A model generated the notes under the pieces. That model saw only the letters and a list, made by a program, of their open reading frames with translations. It was not told the DNA's origin and did no database searches. A stretch of DNA of 64,000 nucleotides, from NCBI GenBank assembly GCA_016710365.1, contig JADJVW010000059.1, forward strand, positions 107,873-171,872, written 5' to 3'. This DNA comes from Candidatus Caldilinea saccharophila (lineage in GTDB: Bacteria > Chloroflexota > Anaerolineae > Caldilineales > Caldilineaceae). How positions within the stretch are numbered: position 1 is the stretch's first letter; every line of letters begins with the position of its first letter. Positions 57,187 to 64,000 of this stretch are shown one piece after another. The position numbers were made by a program, and so were the translations under genes.

Positions 57187-57277
57187 AGGCCACGGATGGT
57201 GCGGATTAGGCGGATGCTCACGGTTCACATCCGTGAAATATCCAGATTTGTCCGTCTAATCCGTCACCATCTGTAAT
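57187..57277. repeat. Dispersed palindromic repeat
   Basis: Starts with GGCCACGGATGG, then GCGGATTAGGCGGATG, and ends CCGTCTAATCCGTCACCATC. GGATTAGGCGGA pairs with TCCGTCTAATCC (11 of 12). It shares blocks with 2866-2950 and 13681-13735. No gene is present in 57071-57317. Confidence 0.65.
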
Positions 57278-57317
57278 GATTAGAGCCAAGCTGAATAGTC
57301 ACTGTTTCTGACTCTTC

Positions 57318-57971
57318 TCAGGCAGACGCGCGGGCGCCTTCCGGCGTGTGCTTGAGCGAGATCGTCAGCCCATCTATCCCCTCCTGGCGCAGCACGGGCG
57401 CAATGCTCGACGCGAGGGCAGGGTGCGCGGCGACGCGGCGTTGTAGCGCTTGGTGCCGCTGTCGCCCTTCTCATCTAGCACGGCGTCGGGCAGCGTGTTG
57501 TCGGCCAGGATCAACCCGCCCTCGCACACGAGGGTCACGGCTTTTGCAGATAACCCACATAGCCGTCTTTGTCCGCGTCGATAAAGATCAGGTCAAAGAG
57601 GGCTTCGCCGGCCTGCTGCATTGCGGCCAGGGTCGCCAACGCGGACCGACGCGCACTTCCACCTTGGCGGCCAGCCCCGCTGGGCCAGATTGCGGCGCGC
57701 CACCGCAGCGTGATGCTCGTCAAGCTCCAACGTGATCAGTTTGCCGTCCGCAGGCAAGCGCGCGCCAGCCAGATGGCGCTATAGCCGCCCAACGTGCCGA
57801 TCTCCAAAATGCGCCGCCAGCACCATCAACGCCAGCAGGTGCAGCAACTGCCCCCCGCTGGCGGAGAGATTGATTTGCGGCAAGCCTTCCTGTGCCATGG
57901 CGGCGCGCGCCTGGAAGGAGATCATCCTCGACGGCAAAGAGTTGGCTGATGTAGTGGTCGTAGTTCTGCAT
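57318..57971 (-). CDS. Caffeoyl-CoA-type O-methyltransferase (several frameshifts)
   Basis: A SAM-dependent O-methyltransferase of about 218 residues when frames are joined. The start at 57971 gives MQNYDHYISQLFAVEDDLL. Further pieces are QARAAMAQEGLPQINLSASG, DGKLITLEL, the metal Asp region FDLIFIDADKDGYVGYLQK, and LADNTLP before the end (EGARASA). The FIDADK motif is diagnostic. Breaks occur near 57900, 57830, 57660-57700, 57545 and 57440, the most of any gene here. It is expected to methylate a catechol-like compound. The gene follows a PadR-like regulator and a small helical protein, and PadR regulators often control phenolic compounds. Confidence 0.78.
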
Positions 57972-57987
57972 GTCTTTTCTGGTGTGC

Positions 57988-58167
57988 TCATGCTGGCTGC
58001 TCCGCAGCAATGATCTCGCGAATCTTGTGCTGGCATTCTTCGACGGCACCGCACACGGCGGATAGGATCCTGTTGCCCTGAGCAATCGCCGGACGCAGCC
58101 CGCTCCACACAATGCGGTTCAGGTGTTCGAGTTCATCTTGCAGAAAGCTGACCTCATGCTGCGTCAC
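57988..58167 (-). CDS. Small helical protein between padR and the methyltransferase
   Basis: 59 residues from a GTG (58167) that overlaps the end of the PadR-like gene by 14 bases. The protein is one or two helices: VSFLQDELEHLNRIVWSGLR and LSAVCGAVEECQHKIREIIA, with two Cys. No family is recognised. Coupling to both neighbours suggests a real gene, perhaps an accessory to the regulator. Confidence 0.5.
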   Translation of the reverse strand: MTQHEVSFLQDELEHLNRIVWSGLRPAIAQGNRILSAVCGAVEECQHKIREIIAAEQPA

Positions 58168-58605
58168 TGCGCCGCCTCTGGTCGGCAAAGCGCTTCCAGA
58201 AAGCGGTCACCTGCTCGGCCTGAGCGTCGAGTTCCGCTTGGCCGGCCTCGGTCAGTTGATAGGTCCGCCGCTCGGCCTCTTGGTTGGCGCGCACGAACCC
58301 TTGATCTTCGAGATATTGCAAGGTGGGATAGACCGTGCCCGGGCTGGGAATATACCGGCCGCCGAGCGCTCCTCTAAGACCTTGATGATCTCGTAGCCGT
58401 GTTTGGGCCATCGCAGCACGTCGAGCAGGATGTACCGCGCATCGCCGCGCCGAGCACGGGCGCCCGCCGCCTCGCCCCCGCGCCCCCTGCGGCCCACTCC
58501 CACCGTCGCGCCGATCATACCCGCGCCGGCCTCTCTCCTGTGGGCCAAATTCGTTACTGGCAGTTTCCTCGCCGCCGTGGCGCCGTCTCCCTTTGCGCTC
58601 GCCAT
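58154..58605 (-). CDS. PadR-family transcriptional regulator (frameshifted)
   Basis: About 150 residues. A Gly/Arg-rich lead (MIGATVGVGRRGRGGEAAG) precedes the winged helix: RRGDARYILLDVLRWPKHGY, EIIKVLEERSGGRYIPSPGT, and VYPTLQYLEDQGFVRANQEA, then RRTYQLTEAGQAELDAQAEQ. Frames change near 58345 and again close to the Arg-rich part. The start is uncertain: ATG at 58605 fits the lead, while a TTG at 58644 is also open. The promoter upstream has two identical palindromic sites, fitting autorepression. PadR proteins usually respond to phenolic acids or drugs. Confidence 0.8.
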
Positions 58606-58744
58606 GCCGGTCGTCCGGCTGACTGCTTCCGTAGGTTCTTTCAACTCGCATAAATCCTCATTTTTTGTGATGATGAGACTTGCACCCTCTGGGCGCTGGC
58701 CTGTTTTCGGTGGCCGATTGCCTGATGCAGCATTGCCTATCGTG

Positions 58745-58831
58745 TTATTACGATATATCGCTATATCATGCGTGGCAGTATAGATAACGGGGAAATAAAT
58801 GTCAAATTGGCTTATTACGATATATCGCTAT
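58745..58831. promoter_or_regulatory. Pair of identical PadR-type operators
   Basis: TTATTACGATATATCGCTAT occurs twice without change (58745-58764 and 58812-58831). Each holds the 10-base palindrome CGATATATCG. The pair lies 67 bases apart (start to start) upstream of the PadR-like gene. ATAT-rich palindromes of this kind are typical for PadR regulators. Confidence 0.8.
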
Positions 58832-58968
58832 TGATTGGGTAGCAGTAGAGAAACCCCATACATCCACCCACAGGTTGCCGGAGCGGGCCAGGCAGTTGAT
58901 GACGCCGTTCCAGGCGGAGCGTCAACCGTTGGCCTTCCGCTAACTTTTAGTACAATGCGTTGAGTGAA

Positions 58969-59187
58969 ATGCGCAAGATATTGACTAAAACGGGCGGTCC
59001 GAAAAATATCGCTTTTGGGGATATGGCGCAGCTTGTAAAAGCTTTTGGTTTTGGGGTGCGCGCCAACGGCAGCCATCATATTTTTACGCACCCGGCGCTA
59101 TCCGAGTTGGTGAATCCGCAAGAGGTGCAAGGACAGGGAAAAAGCCGTACCCAGGTTCGTCAGTTTCTGATTGGTGGAACAGCATAA
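58969..59187 (+). CDS. hicA: HicA-family mRNA interferase toxin
   Basis: A protein of 72 residues from Met at 58969 (a TTG at 58960 would add three). The pattern GPKNIAFGDMAQLVKAFGF, then GSHHIFTHPALSELVNPQE and GKSRTQVRQFLIGG is the double-stranded-RNA-binding-like HicA fold, with the catalytic His in GSHHIF. HicA cuts mRNA independently of ribosomes. It lies 18 bases before the hicB-like gene, toxin first. Confidence 0.9.
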   Translation: MRKILTKTGGPKNIAFGDMAQLVKAFGFGVRANGSHHIFTHPALSELVNPQEVQGQGKSRTQVRQFLIGGTA

Positions 59188-59205
59188 TCTGAAGTTGGAG
59201 GAGTA

Positions 59206-59439
59206 ATGCGCGATTACGCTCATATCAATATCTTTTGCAGCGATGAGGATGATGGGTACATTGCCGATGATTCCCTGACCTGAACGTCGTTCGGCCTGGG
59301 GAAAGACGTCAAGGCGGAGGCTTTACAAGAAGTCGAACAGGCAAAAACGTTGTGGCTGGAAGCGGCGCGTGCCACCGGCAAACCAATTCCACTACCGCAG
59401 TATCGCCCCATTATCTATCAATTTACCGGCGCCGCCTGA
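59206..59439 (+). CDS. hicB: HicB-family antitoxin with an in-frame TGA
   Basis: Start ATG 59206 with GGAGGAG upstream. It reads MRDYAHINIFCSDEDDGYIA, then DDSLT and a TGA (59281-59283), and continues in the same frame SFGLGKDVKAEALQEVEQAK and TLWLEAARATGKPIPLPQYR. The expected segment at the break is DIPDL...SAFG, and it can be recovered by two compensating one-base slips (IPDLN in the next frame), so the TGA probably reflects indel errors. HicB is a partial RNase H fold that binds HicA. Confidence 0.8.
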
Positions 59440-59565
59440 CCGGTCTGCACCACTTGTACATAAACTGTCGTTGTGTACGTTGGTCAGAATCAAGCGGTTC
59501 GCCGATCAGGTGACGTCACCCGGATAAGAGTGCGTCGCTCAGGAAAATCCAGGTCGCTTTATCAG

Positions 59566-59607
59566 CTGTGCGGAGGGTAGCCCTGCGTCGGGCTACCCTC
59601 CGCACAG
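59566..59607. terminator. Perfect 17-base stem-loop between hicB and the protease gene
   Basis: CTGTGCGGAGGGTAGCC (59566-59582) pairs exactly with 59591-59607. It lies between convergent genes and so may end both. There is no T-run, so it could also be an RNA-stabilising hairpin. Confidence 0.7.
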
Positions 59608-59612
59608 CGTGT

Positions 59613-60501
59613 TCATTTCTGACTGACGGTGACGGTTGCTTCGTGCAAGGCGCCGGCGCGCACAAAGCGCACGGTCACCGCTTTGCCAACGCGCTCACCG
59701 GCCAGCAGCGCCTGCAAGTCGTCCACCTGGCGCACCGCGGCGCGGTCCAGCGTCACCAGCACATCGCCTTGCAGCAGCCCGCCCTGTGCGGCCGGGCCAT
59801 TCGCTTCGACTGACAACAGCATCAGCCCGGTCGGCTGGCCCAGACTTTCCTGCAAGCCGGCGTCGAGCCGCACCGGCTGCAAACCCACGCCCAGATAGCC
59901 GCGCGGCATCCGTCCATGCGCCAGGAGCGTCTCGACAACGCGCTGGACCGTGGCCGCCGGGATGGTCACGCTGGCCCCGCGCACCAGCGCCGACGAGTTG
60001 ACGCCGGCGATCCGTCCATCCGCAGCCACCAGCGCCCGCCGGAAAGCTGGGGGATACATCACGACGTTTGTCTGGAGATAGCGGTCGATCCGCCGCCGCC
60101 GCCCGTGCGCCACGCCTTGCCCAGCGCTGACCACGCCCAGCGTCGCCTGATACTTTCCAGCCGCCGCCCAGCGCCAGGATCAGATGCCCCACGCGCAGCG
60201 CCTCGCTATCGACCCAACTGGCGGCGCTCAACCCGCTGCCGGCCACGCGCAGCACCGCCAGGGTCCGTGCCAGGGTCGCGGCCGACCAACTCCGCGACTA
60301 CACTGTCGCCGCCGGGTAGTCCGATACGCAGTTCATCGTCGCGCCAACGATATGGTTGGAAGTGACGATCACGCCGTCCGCGCGGTAGATCACGCCGCTG
60401 GCGGGCAAGCGGTTGCGCCCCTCGACGCGCACCACGCTGGCGCCAGCGCGCTCGGCCAGGCTTGCCATCGCCTCTGAAACAGCTTGCAATACGTCCGACA
60501 T
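59613..60501 (-). CDS. HtrA/DegP-like serine protease with PDZ domain (frameshifted)
   Basis: About 296 residues from ATG 60501. The chymotrypsin-like part has SGVIYRADGVIVTSNHIVG (catalytic His), then Asp in the GRDPGTDLAVLRV region and VGHLILALG in another frame. The Ser region is seen as YPPAFRRALV; adding one T and one G to homopolymers restores AFSGGALV. Then AALVAADGRIAGVNSSALVR-like sequence leads to the PDZ domain (YLGVGLQPVRLDAGLQESLG, GPAAQGGLLQGDVLVTLDR). No signal peptide is seen, so it may be cytoplasmic, as in some Chloroflexota. It is a quality-control protease. Confidence 0.82.
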
Positions 60502-61065
60502 AGTGGCTCCTTGTGCTCTAAAATTGGGCTGGTGCACCCTGCGCCGCGCCCTTCGTTTGGCTGTGAGAGGATACGCTCACTTATGGCACAGGCTGTGAGC
60601 GCGCGGTATCCACTGCTCGGGTAGGTGGGCGGAAGCCAGTTTGGGTAGGCGGCCTCAGCGCTGTCACAAGCGCTTGACGGCTCCGGAGCTTTTGCAACTG
60701 GGGAGGAAATTTTGCAACGGGCCAAAAATTCCCCCGGTTACAAATGATTCATTACGCAGTGGGAAATGGGACATTACGGCAGTAAAGAACTACGCAGTGG
60801 CAAAATCCAATTTTCCCACTGCGTAATTGTCAAGCGGCGCTCCAGACGCTTTTTCATGCCGTGATAGAGCCGATTTGCTGCGCTGACGACGCCCATTTTG
60901 GTGGAATGTGCGCGGCTGAACTAAGAAGCTGTGTGAAGAGCCCCGCCACGAAGCCACAAGGGACGCAAAAGGGCGCGAAGAGGAGAATCGCAGAGACGGC
61001 TTCCAGGTGCTGCTTTGTGCTGCTTAGCATACTTTGCGTTTTGGGGTTACTTTTCAAACAGCCTC
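60502..61065. repeat. Gene-free stretch with a 16-base inverted repeat and other remnants
   Basis: ATTACGCAGTGGGAAA (60751-60766) is perfectly inverted at 60812-60827, with ACGCAGTGG once more between. A CCACGAAGCCACAAG-type tract (60948-60985) resembles the repeat at 2601-2700. No gene is recognised in these 564 bases. Confidence 0.6.
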
Positions 61066-61911
61066 TTAAAAGCTGTCGGCCAGCCAGGCAAGCATCATGC
61101 GCAGTTGCGCGGCATGACCGGCAGTGCGATAAAAGGCGTGGACGTCGCGCCAGGCGTCGGTATGCGGGGTGATGTTCGATGCAGGGACAGCCGACGCGGG
61201 TGATGAGGTTCGGCGTCAACGACAAGCCCGCCGACGGCATCCGTGCGCCAGGGCGTGGCGGCAGGCTTGTTCCAGCGCATCGAAGTAGGCGATGTTGTCG
61301 CTCAGCAGTTGTAGCCCGGCGGCAGTGCGGCGTGACAGTATAGCACCGTCTTCGCTTCAAACGCGACCAGCGCGCAGCGAGGCGCGCATGAGCGGCAACT
61401 CCGCAGTGCGCGGGCGGATAGGGCACCAGCCGCGCCGCCAGCCAGCAGCGTGGCGATTTCGGGGATGTAGATCGAGATATGGTCGGGGTGTGACCCGGTG
61501 GGCGAAAAGCCGGAACGTCAGGTCGCCGCCATCGATGGTCAGTTGCTCGTCAAAGAGCACGGTAGGCGGGGTCAGGCGCACCTCGCCAAAGATACCGGGT
61601 TCGGCTTCCTGCATTGCGCGCAAGGTCGCCATTGCGTCGGGCTGCGCAAAGCGCGCGGCGCAGCGCAGGCTGGCCACGATGGGCGCGGGATGCGCGGCGT
61701 CCTTCGGCCGCCGGCGGCGAGATGCGGCTGCGCATACCGACCAGCTTCGCGCGGTCGCCGGGTTGATCAGCGTATCGACGAGGACGACATAACGATCTGT
61801 GACGACGATGAAAAACCTGCACCAGCTCATCGTTGCGGGCAGATCAGGATGCGCTCGTCCCAGCCTTGATTAGGCAGCAGGTGAGGTTGTTGGTATGCGC
61901 CATCATGCAGC
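61066..61911 (-). CDS. MBL-fold metallo-hydrolase (several frameshifts)
   Basis: About 280 residues after joining frames. It begins LHDGAYQQPHLLPNQGWDER (start codon unclear, near 61911), then FFIVVTDRYVVLVDTLINPA. The central zinc part is partly damaged (region 61680-61740), then QPDAMATLRAMQEAEPGIFG, EVRLTPPTVLFDEQLTIDGG and the C-terminal HTDAWRDVHAFYRTAGHAAQ. The stop is at 61066. The class cleaves thioesters or lactones; substrate unknown. HxHxDH itself is not readable in the present sequence, so the activity call is cautious. Confidence 0.65.
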
Positions 61912-62042
61912 TTTATCCTTTGTGATTCTTCTTGACTACGCTGTGTTAGCAGCAGCACAATCTCCCGCTTCTGTCCATTTGAAAGCGTTCGCCGCTTGAT
62001 GACAAAGTAGTAGAGATGGAAACTGTTGCTACTTTTCACCGC

Positions 62043-62205
62043 TCAATTTTTGATAATGGATTTGGCCAGATTCTCATTGGGGCTTGCACTGGCTGACTCT
62101 TTTGCTTCGTTTCAGGGTTTAGGGCCCAATCATGCGCTTCTCCGTGCCGCAACATGCATGGAAACCCAACGCTTCGAGGCGCTTGAGCAGGTCACGTCGC
62201 TTCAT
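62043..62205 (-). CDS. HicA-type toxin, second module (frameshifted)
   Basis: From ATG 62205, which overlaps the hicB stop as ATGA: MKRRDLLKRLEALGFHA, then in the next frame LRHGEAHDWALNPETKQKSQ, and last NENLAKSIIKN before the TGA at 62043. This is a full HicA order: helix, catalytic His strand, final helix. Breaks are near 62155 and 62075. About 54 residues. Its hicB partner is split by the IS4-like element 160 bases upstream. Confidence 0.75.
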
Positions 62206-63898
62206 GTCGATACAACCAGTTCCCTCAACCTCGCGCACAAACGGAATCTGATCGGAGCGAATATCGTGCAGCAGGCTACGCAGGTTTTCGACCAACTCTT
62301 TCTTGGTCAATCCCCGTCTCGTAGTCCGCAATCGTTGAGAAACCTGATATCAAAATTGCCATCTTTCACAATACCATCGCCAAAAAGGGGAAAGATAGAG
62401 CGGTCGTGTAGGATAGGCCTATCACCGACAAAAGTGGAATTCCTATCAGACAGAACTGCCTGGTCTTGATCGAGATTATCGCACCGTGTTCAATGCTTAA
62501 TCTCAATGTCAGAAGTCAGACAGCGACACGTCAGTTGGGACGAACTATCGCCGCGGGACGTTGGTACGACCGGTCGTGTGACGATGTTGGGTATTTCCTG
62601 CGCTGACGGAGAGGGGTGGCAGCTACCGGACAGCAGTTGGTTCAATCAGCAGTGCTGCCGTGGGCGCAGATGAGTTGGCTGCCCTTCCGCACCCAATCCG
62701 TTCCAACCTGATGAGGTGTATCTCGGTTGTTACGACGAGAGCGTGGCCGGCAAAGCCGGAAAGAAGACACACGGGTTGGATCGCCGTTTTTTCTCGTCGA
62801 TTCACAAATAAGCCCATCGTTGGGACCGCTTCTTCACCCTTTCTCTGGTCAGGGTGAGTGATGCTGTTTCCCATCCGCCGTTGACGGAGCAAGGTTACAC
62901 GCAGAGACGGACGCTCCAGCGAAGTTAGCAGCGTGCGACCAAGAAAAGCGCAGCGAAGAAGAATCCAAAGGAGGCAAGCGCAAGGCGGGACGTCCCAAAA
63001 GGCAGCAAGAAGGAAGACAAACGTCACGTTGAACGGAACGGCGAACTGAGAATGATGGAGCGACTGGTCAAGAAGTTGTTGGAACTGATTGGTGACCCTT
63101 CCCCTCACCCATCTGGGCGCTGGATGGTCATTTCGGCAACAACAACGTTTGCCGATGGTGCAGCAAAGTCTGGGGTTGCAATCGATCTCGAAAACTGCGC
63201 TCACGATTCTCGCTGGCGCGCTCTACTTCGAGTGTTGGCAGAACAGAAGAAGTTCATCCCGTCGTCGCTCTGGCGACAAGCTCAATTATCAGGCCATTCC
63301 AGAGCGTTATCAGATGGCGACCGGTCAGCCAAGGGATTCGCATCGATGTTTACTTGCCACAGATGTTGCAATGTGAGTGCTTTGCCGACCCACTCAATGT
63401 CGTGATCCTGGTCAAAACCAATTCGAGAGTGGTGTCCGCGCACATGCGGCAGCTTTTCAGCAGTGATCCTCAAACTCACACACGATATCCTGATTCACTA
63501 CCATCGCCTTGCGCTTCCAAATCGAGTTCAACTTCCGCTATTTCAAACAATTCTGGGGCATGGAGGACTTCATGACCATCAAAGAGACCCTGTCACCAAC
63601 AATGCAGTCAACCTTTCCCTCTTCATGGTTAATCTTTTCTCATCGCCAGCTTGCTGATTTTCGCAGGTCACATCCTGACGCTGGTGTTTTGGATTTGAAA
63701 GCGTTCTTCCGTGGGTCGTAGATACGTTCCACGCAACCATTGAATTGCTTCCTGAACCACCTAATCCGATTATTATTGTTGCCATTCTCACTATGTTGCT
63801 AAAGTATGGGCGCAATTCACACTGACTCAAGCTCTTATCACTCAAACTATGGATCAGCGAATACATTGTTTCCAGTAAGTGAATTTTAGTCTTTCCAT
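62202..63898 (-). pseudogene. hicB antitoxin gene split by the IS4-like element
   Basis: The first part starts at 63898 (AAGGAG upstream) and reads MERLKFTYWK to 63869, where the element begins. The second part resumes at about 62368: KDGNF, FLND, DYE and GLTKKELVENLRSLLHDIRS, then DQIPFVREVEELVV after a small correction, and stops at 62202, overlapping the hicA start. Joined, they make a complete HicB of about 75 residues. An extended -10 (TGCTATAAT) at 63935-63943 on the minus strand is its promoter. Confidence 0.75.
62369..63868 (+). mobile_element. IS4-like insertion sequence, copy 2 (decayed)
   Basis: Homologous over its full length to 18042-19521 but inverted. Left end CAATACCATCGCCA (62369-62382) and right end (inverse CAATGTATTCGCTGA, to 63868) are altered. 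The transposase is recognisable on the + strand (for example MMERLVKKLLELIG near 63052 and MRFQIEFNFRYFKQFWGMED near 63509) but broken by many indels. TTTCA before the left end and TTTCCA after the right end look like a target duplication. It interrupts hicB. Confidence 0.85.
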
Positions 63899-63934
63899 CG
63901 TCTGCTCCTTGCGCCTAACCACCTTGCAGGCGCG

Positions 63935-63943
63935 ATTATAGCA
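63935..63943 (-). promoter_or_regulatory. Extended -10 promoter of the split hicB
   Basis: Minus strand TGCTATAAT. The ATG at 63898 lies about 37 bases downstream with AAGGAG between. No convincing -35 at 16-18 bases, which fits an extended -10 type. Nothing else is recognised in 63944-64000. Confidence 0.5.
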
Positions 63944-64000
63944 CAGCCATGCCAGGTTAAGGCGCGCTGTCAAAGTAATAGTCAGCCAGTCGTCGATCTC

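Noticed and set aside
63899..64000. -35 box at TTGACA on the minus strand near 63970
   Set aside because: The distance to TATAAT is 27 bases, too long for a usable pair; an extended -10 explains the promoter better.

Overview
The window looks like a stretch of a GC-rich chromosome from the phylum Chloroflexota (Caldilineae/Anaerolineae type). This rests on inference from gene content: a fused alpha-beta glycyl-tRNA synthetase, a bifunctional homocysteine methyltransferase/MTHFR, a zinc-ribbon CcmI-like protein beside CcmF/G/H, large multihaem cytochromes, TPR-HTH and PadR regulators, and several families of dispersed palindromic intergenic repeats. No rRNA, tRNA or CRISPR array was recognised.

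Layout. 1-6.7 kb: remains of a methylamine/betaine-type catabolic region (MttB-like C-terminus, Rieske oxygenase, FAD oxidoreductase, amino-acid-type ABC binding protein and permease), interrupted by a VapBC-type toxin-antitoxin (TA) pair. 6.8-11.4 kb: accessory genes (PIN fragment, DUF433/DUF5615 pair, broken LuxR-DUF805 regulator, BrnT toxin) and a SulP transporter. 11.5-12.7 kb: an IS630-type element inserted at the 3' end of a GNAT gene. 13.8-18 kb: bifunctional ATP sulfurylase/APS kinase, DksA-like protein, Upp, TrmJ-like methyltransferase. 18.0-19.5 kb: an IS4-like element.

19.7-32.5 kb is the centrepiece. It is a minus-strand block, in transcription order: CcmE, dihaem cytochrome fusion, octahaem lipoprotein with a collagen-like Gly-X-Y segment, 15-haem membrane-anchored cytochrome, cytochrome b subunit, decahaem cytochrome made of two pentahaem modules with EF-hand-like loops, a strong terminator, then CcmH, CcmG, CcmF and a CcmI-like protein. 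It encodes 35 CxxCH motifs together with much of the machinery that attaches haem to them. It probably forms a quinone-linked extracytoplasmic electron conduit whose redox partner is unknown.

32.8-55.2 kb is mostly intact housekeeping and transport: GlyQS, M50 protease, MetH/MTHFR-type enzyme, glutamine amidotransferase, S33 hydrolase, aldo/keto reductase, class II aldolase, APH-like kinase, AEC transporter, polysaccharide deacetylase, MurR/RpiR regulator, GT87-like membrane protein with a beta-propeller partner, and a TetR-ABC export operon. 55.2-64 kb holds a TPR-HTH regulator, a PadR/O-methyltransferase operon with clear operators, hicAB, an HtrA-like protease, an MBL-fold hydrolase, and a second hicBA whose hicB is split by a decayed second copy of the IS4-like element.

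Quality note: about twenty genes carry frameshifts, concentrated in 0-19 kb and 54-64 kb. Many sit in homopolymers and several restore conserved active-site motifs when corrected. Much of this is probably residual sequencing error rather than gene decay, so 'frameshifted' below does not mean 'dead'.
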